A DNA stretch of 64,000 nucleotides from Planctomycetota bacterium (GTDB taxonomy: Bacteria > Planctomycetota > UBA1135 > UBA2386): contig JADZDL010000256.1 of assembly GCA_020851075.1 (NCBI GenBank), forward strand, positions 38,385 through 102,384. The letters are read 5' to 3'. Positions 44,507 through 53,147 of the stretch are shown here, piece after piece. How positions within the stretch are numbered: position 1 is the first letter of the stretch; each line of letters begins with the position of its first letter. A program made the translations under genes and the position numbers. The notes below the pieces were generated by a model that saw nothing but the letters and a program-made list of their open reading frames with translations, ran no database searches and was not told the origin of the DNA.

Positions 44507-45634
44507 ATGCAGCACCTCCGCACGTTCGTCATCGCCGCTGTCCTCGCTGGCAGCGTTGCGAGCCAGGTCAATCCGTTCGTCTTCTTCCCACAGGATCCCG
44601 AGCGCCAGACGGTCACCTGCACGTCCTTCGTTGGTCGACCAGACTGGAACAACGCCGCCGAAGCGCTGTGGGAGATCAACGACCAGCACATCCGCGGCCT
44701 CGGCGGCGGACTCATCTCGCACGGCGTTCGGCGCATCTTCGGCATCTACCACTGGGTCGCCGACGAGAGACTCTCCACGGTCGAAACCTATGACCTCGTG
44801 ATTCGCGGGGCGGACCCGACGGGATCGCCGGACATGACGCTCGCGGGGGAGAAGCTGCGCATTCCGGGCCTCACGACGCCACCGTCCACCAACACGGGAC
44901 GCGGCACGTGGATCATGTACGACGGCTTTGGCCTGCAGGGCGGCTGGCAGGAGAACCCGGACTACCCGATCCTGTTTGTTGGCGTCGGTCTGCCCGCAAA
45001 CCCCCTCTGGCCCCTCACGGACGGCCACTCGCTGTTCCGCGCCGACATGCTGAACGCCAACACCGGCGCTCTGGTCGGCGAGAACCACAACGCAAGCGCG
45101 ACGCCGCCGACGTGGGCCGGCACCACCAGCGTGCCGTCGTTCCGCACGCCGTGGAGCTACATCCTCGGCCCGTTCGTCACGACGCCAAACCTGCACGTCG
45201 CCGGTGTCGACCTGACCACCAACCGCCTCGGCGCAGCAGGCTCCAACCTCGGCATGGGCGGCCTCTGGCCCGACGTCTCCGGCGCCCCCGCAACGGGCCC
45301 GCGCCGCGATGGACTCAACCTGCGCATCGAAGACCAGCTGGCGCCGTTTGGCTGGGCGTTCTTTGGCGCGTCGCTGGGCTTCATCCCGACGCCGTACTTT
45401 CACGGCTCCCCGATGGGCAACAACCTCATCGGCTGGTGCCACATCGGCACACCGCAGACGGTGATCACCCTCGGTGCCTACATGCTGCAGAACGGGGTGC
45501 GCGAGATCACGATTGCGATGCCGGGCACGATCCCGACCGCACTGGTCGGCACGAACCTCGCGTTCCAGGGCGTTGTGATGGATCCCAATACGGGCATCGG
45601 CGAGTGGACCAACGCCGAAGCGACGCACTTCTAG
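44507..45634 (+). CDS. Secreted protein, tandem paralogue B
   Basis: 375 residues. Signal peptide MQHLRTFVIAAVLAGSVASQ. It is a close paralogue of the upstream gene over the whole length, with small insertions (for example GGLISHGVRRIFGIYHWVADE and GWQENPDYPILFVGVGL). The C-terminal segment PTALVGTNLAFQGVVMDPNTG matches paralogue A. The pair is a recent tandem duplication that includes the 25-bp upstream element. Function unknown; secreted and probably surface-exposed. Confidence 0.75.
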   Translation: MQHLRTFVIAAVLAGSVASQVNPFVFFPQDPERQTVTCTSFVGRPDWNNAAEALWEINDQHIRGLGGGLISHGVRRIFGIYHWVADERLSTVETYDLVIRGADPTGSPDMTLAGEKLRIPGLTTPPSTNTGRGTWIMYDGFGLQGGWQENPDYPILFVGVGLPANPLWPLTDGHSLFRADMLNANTGALVGENHNASATPPTWAGTTSVPSFRTPWSYILGPFVTTPNLHVAGVDLTTNRLGAAGSNLGMGGLWPDVSGAPATGPRRDGLNLRIEDQLAPFGWAFFGASLGFIPTPYFHGSPMGNNLIGWCHIGTPQTVITLGAYMLQNGVREITIAMPGTIPTALVGTNLAFQGVVMDPNTGIGEWTNAEATHF

Positions 45635-45674
45635 GCCGCCAGGCCTCGCGAAACCCCGACCCGCCACCACCATC

Positions 45675-46148
45675 ATGGCCCGCGAAGCCCTGCTGCTGAT
45701 CACCCTGGCCGCGCTCGGCGGCACCTCCTACTGGTTGTCCCGGCAGCGGCCGGAGAAGCTGGTGGAGGAGTCGCCCGCGGTAGTCGCGGCACCACCGCAG
45801 GAAACTGCCGCGCCAGTGCAGGCGAACGTCGACCGGACCGCGCCCACGCCGGCGGCAGCGGCGGATCGTTCGCGAGAACTGGCGCTGCCCGACGGCACGT
45901 TCGTGCCAACGCTGAACAACGCCACCGACGCCCCGCCGCTCGCCGACTATTGGGGCATCTGGCCGTGGAGCCCGATCGTCGGCGTCGAACGCAGCGATGC
46001 GGGCATCGACTGGTACCGCCATGAAGATGGCTCCTACAGCACCACCGAGATGGTCTGGCGCAGCGACTACAAGCGCTTCATGGCGATGACGCGCGTCGGG
46101 CATCCATCCAAGGTGACGGCTCCGACCGCGCCGCAGGCAAGTCGGTAG
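45675..46148 (+). CDS. Hypothetical membrane-anchored protein
   Basis: 157 residues. The N-terminal helix (ALLLITLAALGGTSYWL) is followed by an Ala/Pro/Glu-rich linker (residues about 25-65) and a C-terminal domain with many aromatics (ADYWGIWPWSPIVGVERS, DGSYSTTEMVWRSDYKRFMAM). No family is recognised. It follows paralogue B by 40 bp on the same strand. The topology suggests an anchor plus a short extracytoplasmic domain. Confidence 0.6.
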   Translation: MAREALLLITLAALGGTSYWLSRQRPEKLVEESPAVVAAPPQETAAPVQANVDRTAPTPAAAADRSRELALPDGTFVPTLNNATDAPPLADYWGIWPWSPIVGVERSDAGIDWYRHEDGSYSTTEMVWRSDYKRFMAMTRVGHPSKVTAPTAPQASR

Positions 46149-46173
46149 GCGCGGGCCCGTCGGCAGCGGCTGG

Positions 46174-46503
46174 TTAATCGGTCAGCAGGTCGCGAAACAG
46201 AGCCATCGCGTCACGCTCGGCCGGAACCACTCGGCCATCGGCCTTGATCGCCATCTCCGCGGCCTGCAGGAACAGTTCGCGATGCTCCTTCGGCACTGCC
46301 GTCGGATCGATCTCGTCGATTGGCGGCGGCACCTTCAGCCACATCGCCACCTGCTTGGCCTCCTCTTCGGTCAATCGGAGGTGCCCCACGATGCGCATCA
46401 CGAGATCGCGCTCGGTCTGCGTGACCTTGAGGTCCGTCCACACGAACGAACACACGAACTTCAGTAGGTTCAGACGTTCGGCCACCGTGAGCTTCATGGG
46501 CAT
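46174..46503 (-). CDS. TerB-like family protein
   Basis: 109 residues from the ATG at 46503 (an in-frame ATG at 46497 is equally plausible). The acidic helical bundle with VCSFVWTDLKVTQTERDLVMRIVGHLRLTEEEAKQV and AAEMAIKADGRVVPAERDAMALFRDLL matches the TerB-like fold, whose acidic residues bind metal ions. TerB proteins are linked to tellurite resistance and phage defence in ter operons, but no other ter gene is nearby, so a general stress role is more likely. Confidence 0.7.
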   Translation of the reverse strand: MPMKLTVAERLNLLKFVCSFVWTDLKVTQTERDLVMRIVGHLRLTEEEAKQVAMWLKVPPPIDEIDPTAVPKEHRELFLQAAEMAIKADGRVVPAERDAMALFRDLLTD

Positions 46504-46626
46504 CAGTGGAGCACTGAGCGCGGTGGGGATCCAGGGGCAGGCCACGAGGCTCCTTGCTTGCCGCGAAAAAACGGCACCGCGGGGCGGATTCTCCGCACGA
46601 ATGACGCCTCCAAATGCCACAGGGGT

Positions 46627-47016
46627 ATGGCAACTCCCACCCAACCCATCGGCCACCGGATCGTGGCCGTTCTACTGCACTTCTTCACCGGCTTCGCCGT
46701 CGTCGCCGGCCTTCCCGCACTGCTAGCCGCCCAGGGCCCCTGCTACGGCTTTGGCTCGATCCCGACACCTTCCAACTGGCAGGCCGGACCGATGCTGCAG
46801 TCGTGCCCGTTTGCACCAAACCACCCGGCGTGGTGGCTCTACACGCCGGGCCATCGCGCCCCAGCCCCCCACCCGGGCTTCCATCCGGGCGATGCGTGGC
46901 CACTGCCGCGTGTGATCGTGACCTACCGCTGCACGGGCTTTCTGCTCGTGCCGATCGTGCCCAATCGCATTCGCACGATGGGCTACGTGATCGACCAGCC
47001 GGAGTTGCCGTGTTAG
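46627..47016 (+). CDS. Hypothetical secreted or membrane-anchored small protein
   Basis: 129 residues from the ATG at 46627. A hydrophobic segment (IVAVLLHFFTGFAVVAGLPALLAAQ) serves as signal or anchor. The mature part is rich in Pro, Trp and Cys (GPCYGFGSIPTPSNWQAGPM, QSCPFAPNHPAWWLYTPG) with three or four Cys that could form disulfides. No family is recognised. It is divergent from the TerB-like gene and converges on the symporter gene 10 bp away. Confidence 0.5.
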   Translation: MATPTQPIGHRIVAVLLHFFTGFAVVAGLPALLAAQGPCYGFGSIPTPSNWQAGPMLQSCPFAPNHPAWWLYTPGHRAPAPHPGFHPGDAWPLPRVIVTYRCTGFLLVPIVPNRIRTMGYVIDQPELPC

Positions 47017-47026
47017 CCGATCTGGC

Positions 47027-48349
47027 TCACGTCTTGAGCACGTGACCTTCGCGGCGCGACAACCACAGGCTGCAGACGAGGTCACTCGTGACGTTGGGAA
47101 CGGTTCTCGTCATGTCGACGAGGCGGTCCACGCCGAGAATCAACGCCAGCAACTCCGGCGGCACATTCACCTGCGTGAGCACCACCGCGAGCAGGGGCAG
47201 GGATCCACCAGGAACGCCCGCTGCCCCGATGGCGGTCAGCACGGCCATGCCGAGCACGAGCAATTGCTGCCCGATATCGAGCCCTTTGTTGGCCACTTGT
47301 GCGAGGAACAACACCGACACGCCCTCGAAGAGGGCCGTGCCGTTCATGTTCATCGTGGCCCCGAGCGGCATCACAAACCCGGCGATCTCGCGCGGCGCCC
47401 CGAACTCGTCGACCGCCGTGCGGATCGTGGTCGGCATCGTCGCATTCGACGACGACGTCGAGAACGCGGTGATGAGCAACGTGCGGCACCCGCGATAGAA
47501 GCGGCCGGGTCGCATGCCGGCGAAGAAGTAGGCGAGCCCCGTAATGAAGATGGTCTGGAAGAGAATGAGCCCACCCATCGCGGTGAGGAAGTACCACCCG
47601 ACGAGCTTCATGACGGGCAGCCCGAGCTTCACGGTCGCGTGGAAGATGAGGCAGGCGACACCAAGCGGCGCCAGCTGCATCGCCCAGCCGAGCACCTTCA
47701 CGCAGAGCTCGTAGATCGTCTCCAGCAGCTCGCGCAGGATGCGCGACTTGTCGGGCGTGAGTCGCGTCGCCGCGGCGCCCAAGATCAGCGCAAAGAAGAT
47801 GAGCCCGAGCACCTGCTTGTTGTCGCTCGCCGCGCCAACCACGTTGGTCGGCACAATGTCGACGAGCATCTCGATCGTGCCCTTCGCTTTGCCACTGAGC
47901 GCGATCTTCTCCTGCGCATCGCCCATGTATTGCTGTTGCACCTGCGCGGCGACCTCGGGCGACACCTGCTTGCCTGGCGCAATCACGCGCACGAGCGTCA
48001 AGCCGAGCAGGACCGCACACGTCGTGGTGCCGAGAAACCACAGCAGCGTGCGGCTGCCAAGGCTGCCGAGCTTCTGCACGCTGCCAAGGCCCGCAACGCC
48101 GAGAAACAGCGAACTGAACACGATCGGCACCACGACCATGAACAGCAGGTTCAGGAACAGGTTGCCGATCGGCTTTACATAGTGGTCCGCGGCGTACTCG
48201 ACACTCTGGAACGTCGCGGACTTGGCCGCCCCGAAATCCGGCGCATAGAGGAGGTTGAGCGTGATGCCCACGGCCGCCCCGATCACCAGACCGAGCAGGA
48301 TCTTGGTGGGCAGTGACAGGCCGCGCCCGCGTTCGGTGGCTTGTTCCAT
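47027..48349 (-). CDS. Dicarboxylate/amino acid:cation symporter (DAACS, GltP/DctA type)
   Basis: 440 residues. About eight membrane helices plus the two re-entrant hairpins of the family. Signature blocks: STSSSNATMPTTI (first hairpin), MPLGATMNMNGTALFEG, AAGVPGGSLPLL (second hairpin) and GVDRLVDMTRTVPNVTSDL at the end, with the substrate-binding Asp/Arg region intact. It imports glutamate, aspartate or C4-dicarboxylates with Na+ or H+. A long periplasmic-type insert (QVSPEVAAQVQQQYMGDAQ) lies between helices 3 and 4. The opposite-strand frame over the same region is a shadow. Confidence 0.93.
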   Translation of the reverse strand: MEQATERGRGLSLPTKILLGLVIGAAVGITLNLLYAPDFGAAKSATFQSVEYAADHYVKPIGNLFLNLLFMVVVPIVFSSLFLGVAGLGSVQKLGSLGSRTLLWFLGTTTCAVLLGLTLVRVIAPGKQVSPEVAAQVQQQYMGDAQEKIALSGKAKGTIEMLVDIVPTNVVGAASDNKQVLGLIFFALILGAAATRLTPDKSRILRELLETIYELCVKVLGWAMQLAPLGVACLIFHATVKLGLPVMKLVGWYFLTAMGGLILFQTIFITGLAYFFAGMRPGRFYRGCRTLLITAFSTSSSNATMPTTIRTAVDEFGAPREIAGFVMPLGATMNMNGTALFEGVSVLFLAQVANKGLDIGQQLLVLGMAVLTAIGAAGVPGGSLPLLAVVLTQVNVPPELLALILGVDRLVDMTRTVPNVTSDLVCSLWLSRREGHVLKT

Positions 48350-48406
48350 GGCGCGCCAAGGTAGCGCGAGCCTTCGCCCGCGTCGCCAGGGCTCTGCCGC
48401 AAACCG

Positions 48407-51400
48407 TCAGCGAACCGCCACCCTGACGCGACTCTGGCCACTGCCCTCCGGAAGCACTTCGATGCTCGCGCCAATGCGTTCGGCGATGCCGTCGACGTGC
48501 GAGATGATGCCAACCTGACAACCGGCAGCCTGCAGCGAATCGAGGGCTCCGAGCGCCTGTTCGAGGTGGTGCGCATCGAGGGTGCCAAAACCCTCATCGA
48601 GAAACAGCGTCTCGACGCGCGAACGTGGTGCCGCGAGCGTCGCGAGGGCCAAGGCGAGCGCAAGCGAGACGAGGAAGGTCTCGCCGCCGCTCAGCGTCTG
48701 CAGGCTGCGCCGCGTGCCCCCAAGGTCCAGGTCGACCACGACGAAGTCCATCTCGGCGCCCTGGTTCTTCTGCAGCTGGTATCGGCGCGCAATCTCGCGC
48801 AGGCGCCGATTGGCCTCGGCGAGCAACAGGTCCAGCGTGAGACTCTGGGCAAACACCGCAAACGCGTCGCCGTGGCTGCTGCCGATGAGGTCGTCGAGCG
48901 CGGCCCAGACGTGCATCGCCTGCTCGGCAGCGCGCAACCGCGGCGCGATCTCGTCGCGCATGCGCCGCATGAGGTCGTCCGCCCCGACCTCCGCCCGCAC
49001 CTGCGTCAGCTGCTGCAGGATCCGTTCGCGCGCCGCCCGCGCATCCTCCAGCGCTGCCGCGGCGTCGTTCTCGGCAATCTCCGGGCGCCCCTGCGCTTCG
49101 TGGCCATGGCGGAACGCCGTGCGCGTCTTCACCACGGCCCGCGCGCTCGTCACGGCGGATTCGAGCTGGCGGAGCAACTCGCCCTCCAGCGCCAGCGCGT
49201 CCTGGCCCAACTCGCCGGCCTCACGCACCTCCACGGGACGAACGTTCGCCTGCAGCAGAGCGCTCTCGAATGCCCGATTCGCGAGGTCCAGTTCGTGGCG
49301 CGCGGCCATGAGCCCCTCATCTGCTCGTGCGCGCAACGCCAACAGTTCGTCGCGCAGCGCCTCGGCCGCGCGCGCCTTGCGTTCGGCATCGGCCAGAGCC
49401 TGGCAGCGCGTCACCACCTGCGGCCCGAACGCCCGCAGGCGCTCCTGCCAGGCGGGCACGCCCTCGAGAGCCGGCGTGAGTTCCTCGGCGAACTCGGCGA
49501 GCTCCTGGACCACCCGGTCCAGAGCATCGGTCACTGTGCCTACGGCTCGCGACGCCTGCTCGGCCCCATCGGTCGCCTGCTGCAGCACCACGTGCGCCCG
49601 ATGTCGCGCGTCGATGGCCTGGCGCTCACCATCGCGGGCTCGTTCGAGCTGAGCCTGCAACGTCGCCAGCCGTTCGCCGAGTTCTTCGACCTGGGCCTCA
49701 CGCTGGCGCAACTCGTCGCGCTGGATCGTCACCTGGGCTACGGCCGTCGTGATGTCAGCCAGCGCTGGATCGCGCATCGACTCACCCAACGAACGGCGCG
49801 CGGCCTCGACAGCCACGGCACTCCGGCGAACGACCTGCTCCGCCTCCACGACCGCGGCGTTCGCCGATTCGCGCTGCACCTGCCGGGTACGTTCGAGCTC
49901 GCGGGCCGCCTCGAATGCGGCCGCCGCCGCCGCCAACGCTGCCTGCGCCGTGCGCAACTCTCCATCCTCGCCAGTGGCGGGCGCAGGGTGCTCCAAAGCA
50001 CCACAAAGTGGGCATGGGGCGCCGTCGACGAGGTGCTCGCGCAATGCCGCCGCATCGACGCGCGCTCGCACCCGTTCGTGTTCGCGACGCCGTTCGTGCA
50101 AGCGCTGTTCCGCGGTTTCGCGCGCAGCCGTGAGTTCGGCAGCACCCACGAGAAGGCGATCCCGGTCAACCTCGCGAAGCACCAGCGCCTCGGTAGCCTG
50201 GGCCGCGGCAGCACTGCGCCGCTGCCATTCAGCCAGGCGGTCCTCACGTTCGCGCAGCCCGGTACGATCTGCAGCCAGTTGCCGGCGATTGGCCGCTAGA
50301 TCGCCAAACTCGGGCATTGCCAGCACCTGCTGCGCAATGGCCAACGCCCCGCTCGCTTGCCCCTGCGCGACCTCCGCCGCCGACAGCTGTCGGCGCAGTG
50401 GCTCCAACGCAGCGGCCGCATTGGCTGCCAACGCCTTCACGACGGGCAGCTGCGCCGACAGCTCCGCCTGGCGCGTATTCGCGCGGCTCCACCGTTCCAA
50501 CGTTGGTTTCCAGCGCGGGAACTCCGCGAGCAGCGGCGGCACGGTGGCCACCTCACACTGCAGTGCCTTGGCCAGATCCACCTTCCCAGCGGCACGCAAC
50601 TGCGTCACCCTGGTCACGGCCTCTTCGAACGCGCGCCGCGCGGCCTCCGCGTCCCCGGTCGCCAACGCCAGCCGCTTCTGCCGCTCCAGGATGAGCTCCG
50701 CACGCGGCACCAGGGGCAACGCCTGCACCAGCTGCGCGTGCCGTTGACGACGCACCGCGGCGGCTTCGTGGACCTTGATGGCCTCCTGGAGCGCCACCAC
50801 CGAAGTGTTTTCCTCGAGCAGCAACTTCGCAGCGGCGACGTACCAGGTCACATACCGCTGCGCGAGCTCCACCGCGATATTGCTCGCGTGATGATCGTGC
50901 TCCAGCCGACGCACCTGCTGCTCGAGTTCGGCGCGCCGCTCTGGCAAGAGAAGAATCTGCGCACCGGCCTGCGCCTCGAGGCGCTGCACTTCACTCTGCA
51001 GCAGACGCCGTTTCTCGTGCGCCGCTCGCGACAACCGGCGATACAGATCGGCGCCCGTCAGGTTCTCCAGCAGGCGCGCGCGTTCGTCCGGCGAAGCCCG
51101 CAGGAAGGCCGCAAAATCCCCCTGCGCCAATAACACCGAACGGCCGAACTGGGCGAAGTCGAGGCCAAGTCGCGCTTCGATCGCGGCGAGCACTTCGGTC
51201 TTGCGGCCACTGGCAACGACCTGCGCCCGATCGAGATCCTCGAGCGACATCTCCTGGTCCTGCACGCGCCCATCGATGCGCCGCCGCGCGCGCCGCACGC
51301 TCCACCGCGCTCGATAGCGAACCCCATCGCGGCCCGTGAAATCGACCTCTGCGTGGCCTTCGGCAGCATCGCGGCGCAGCACCGTGCGTGGGTCGTTGCT

Positions 51401-51637
51401 GCGCAGACCGTCGTCGCTCGATTCATCGCCGATCGCCACCCCACCTCGCCCCGACAGCCGCGGCGTACGATCAAACAACGCGAGGCACAGGGCATCGAGC
51501 AAGGTGCTCTTGCCAGCGCCCACGGGCCCCGTGATCGCAAACAGACCAACCCCCGCCAGCGGCCCGTTCGCAAGATCCACCTCGAACGCGCGCGCGAGAC
51601 TGGCGAGATTGCGGCCGCGAATCGCGAGGATCTTCAT
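48407..51637 (-). CDS. sbcC: Exonuclease subunit SbcC
   Basis: 1076 residues. N-terminal ABC half with MKILAIRGRNLASLARAFEVDL and Walker A GPVGAGKSTLLDAL; two long coiled-coil arms; a zinc hook PCPLC (Cys542 and Cys545); and a C-terminal half with signature TLSGGETFLVSLALALAL and Walker B ETLFLDEGFGTLD. With SbcD it forms the Mre11-Rad50-type complex that opens DNA hairpins and trims double-strand ends. It overlaps sbcD by 4 bp (ATGA), consistent with an sbcD-sbcC operon. Confidence 0.96.
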   Translation of the reverse strand: MKILAIRGRNLASLARAFEVDLANGPLAGVGLFAITGPVGAGKSTLLDALCLALFDRTPRLSGRGGVAIGDESSDDGLRSNDPRTVLRRDAAEGHAEVDFTGRDGVRYRARWSVRRARRRIDGRVQDQEMSLEDLDRAQVVASGRKTEVLAAIEARLGLDFAQFGRSVLLAQGDFAAFLRASPDERARLLENLTGADLYRRLSRAAHEKRRLLQSEVQRLEAQAGAQILLLPERRAELEQQVRRLEHDHHASNIAVELAQRYVTWYVAAAKLLLEENTSVVALQEAIKVHEAAAVRRQRHAQLVQALPLVPRAELILERQKRLALATGDAEAARRAFEEAVTRVTQLRAAGKVDLAKALQCEVATVPPLLAEFPRWKPTLERWSRANTRQAELSAQLPVVKALAANAAAALEPLRRQLSAAEVAQGQASGALAIAQQVLAMPEFGDLAANRRQLAADRTGLREREDRLAEWQRRSAAAAQATEALVLREVDRDRLLVGAAELTAARETAEQRLHERRREHERVRARVDAAALREHLVDGAPCPLCGALEHPAPATGEDGELRTAQAALAAAAAAFEAARELERTRQVQRESANAAVVEAEQVVRRSAVAVEAARRSLGESMRDPALADITTAVAQVTIQRDELRQREAQVEELGERLATLQAQLERARDGERQAIDARHRAHVVLQQATDGAEQASRAVGTVTDALDRVVQELAEFAEELTPALEGVPAWQERLRAFGPQVVTRCQALADAERKARAAEALRDELLALRARADEGLMAARHELDLANRAFESALLQANVRPVEVREAGELGQDALALEGELLRQLESAVTSARAVVKTRTAFRHGHEAQGRPEIAENDAAAALEDARAARERILQQLTQVRAEVGADDLMRRMRDEIAPRLRAAEQAMHVWAALDDLIGSSHGDAFAVFAQSLTLDLLLAEANRRLREIARRYQLQKNQGAEMDFVVVDLDLGGTRRSLQTLSGGETFLVSLALALALATLAAPRSRVETLFLDEGFGTLDAHHLEQALGALDSLQAAGCQVGIISHVDGIAERIGASIEVLPEGSGQSRVRVAVR

Positions 51638-53010
51638 CGCGCAGCCCCGCTCCTGGGCGGCATCACTTCGGCAGCGCCGTTCTCGACGCTGTCGAGCAAC
51701 TCACGGAACGCGGTGAGCAACGGCTCCGGCACCGGGCCTTCGTGGTCCCGCTGGTAACGGCGCACAAACACGTCCTCCGGGCGCAAGGACGCCAGCTCCA
51801 CGGGCGGCCCCGCAGTGTCGCGCTCCGCCCCAGGCGCAGAGCCCGTCATCACGACTTCGACGCGCACCAACCGCACGTTCTTCTCCGCGCACGCCCGCGC
51901 AATCTGCTCGCCGATGCTCGGCGCCGGCTCCGGCAAGCGAACCGCTACTTCGAGCAACGGTCGCAGTTCTTCGGCCTGTTTGGGCTCGCGCGGTGGCAAT
52001 TGCGCCACCGCCGCCAACGCCGCCTGCGGCTCGAGTTCACCACGTTCGGGAATGCGCAGCAACGGCACCAAACGCGGCACGCGCAGCGACCAGACCTTCT
52101 CGAGCTGCGCCCCATTGAGGTCCGCAAACACGACGTGATGGGCGTGCTCACGCTCAGGCATCGACAGCGGAATCGGCGACCCGCTGTAACGAACGTGCTC
52201 ATGCCCCGCAAGCTGCTGCGGGCGGTGCAGGTGGCCCAATGCCACATATGCGCAGTCCGCGGGAAACAGATCCAACGGCAACGCGTGCTGATTGCCGCCG
52301 AGCACCTTACGTTCGCTGAGCTCGCTGAGCGCGCCGCCGACCAGATACCCGTGCGCCATGGCAACCAGCGCCTGGCCCGGCTGCAACCGCGCGCGCGCCG
52401 CCGCAAACAGCTCTTCGTGCAACGTGCGCATTCCCTCGATGAGCGGATCGGGCAGGTCCTCCGGCATGACGACCGGTTCCAAAGGCCGCGGGATCAAATA
52501 GTCTCCGGCACCACGCGTCGATTCCGGATTCGCCACCGGGGGTTTGGGTGGCACCAGCGCCAACACATCGCTGCCGCGCAGAAACGGCACAGCGGCGCAG
52601 ATTCCCGCCACTTTGCCATCCGCGCCACGCAACGGCACGAGCAGTTCGTCGAACTTCAGTTTGCCATCGCTGCCGCGCACGACGCTGCCCACCACGCGCA
52701 CATCAAACGCTGCCAACAGATCGCGCGGCGCTTCGAGCCGCGCCGCCGAGTCGTGGTTGCCCGCGATGACGACCACCTGCACTTCGGGCCGTTCCCGCTT
52801 CAACTCGCCGAGAAACTGAAACCACAACCGCCAAGCCGCGGGCGGCGGGTTGGCGGTGTCAAACACATCGCCCGCGATCAGCAACACGTCGACGCGGCGC
52901 GCGACGACCGTCTGCACGAGCCAACCCAGGAAATGCACATGCTCCGCCTCCTGCGAATGATCGCGCAGCGTGTGTCCAAGGTGCCAGTCGGCGGTGTGCA
53001 GGATGCGCAT
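51634..53010 (-). CDS. sbcD: Exonuclease subunit SbcD
   Basis: 458 residues from the ATG at 53010; the upstream extension is not protein-like. The metallophosphoesterase motifs are complete: MRILHTADWHLGHTL, VLLIAGDVFDTANP, VVVIAGNHDSAARL, AMAHGYL and ALGHLHRPQ, followed by the capping domain. It supplies the Mn-dependent nuclease activity of SbcCD, cleaving hairpins and end-bound structures. It is the first gene of the sbcD-sbcC pair and is divergent from the beta-lactamase-like gene with 137 bp between starts. Confidence 0.95.
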   Translation of the reverse strand: MRILHTADWHLGHTLRDHSQEAEHVHFLGWLVQTVVARRVDVLLIAGDVFDTANPPPAAWRLWFQFLGELKRERPEVQVVVIAGNHDSAARLEAPRDLLAAFDVRVVGSVVRGSDGKLKFDELLVPLRGADGKVAGICAAVPFLRGSDVLALVPPKPPVANPESTRGAGDYLIPRPLEPVVMPEDLPDPLIEGMRTLHEELFAAARARLQPGQALVAMAHGYLVGGALSELSERKVLGGNQHALPLDLFPADCAYVALGHLHRPQQLAGHEHVRYSGSPIPLSMPEREHAHHVVFADLNGAQLEKVWSLRVPRLVPLLRIPERGELEPQAALAAVAQLPPREPKQAEELRPLLEVAVRLPEPAPSIGEQIARACAEKNVRLVRVEVVMTGSAPGAERDTAGPPVELASLRPEDVFVRRYQRDHEGPVPEPLLTAFRELLDSVENGAAEVMPPRSGAAR

Positions 53011-53147
53011 GACGAGTCGAGGCGGTCGGGCCCAGCATCGAACGTAGCACTCCGCACGCGCACTTTCCCTGCCCCCAGAAAACCACTTCTTGTGGCTCGG
53101 CGGGCCATCTGCTGGTTTCTGCACCCGCTGGCGCACATCCTCTTGCC

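Noticed and set aside
46174..46503. Tellurite-resistance or phage-defence ter cluster
   Set aside because: Only a single TerB-like gene is present; no TerC, TerD, TerY or associated defence genes lie nearby.
47042..48316. 424-residue open frame antisense to the dicarboxylate symporter
   Set aside because: Shadow of a well-supported transporter gene; composition (His, Arg, Glu) and lack of any motif are typical of GC-rich antisense frames.
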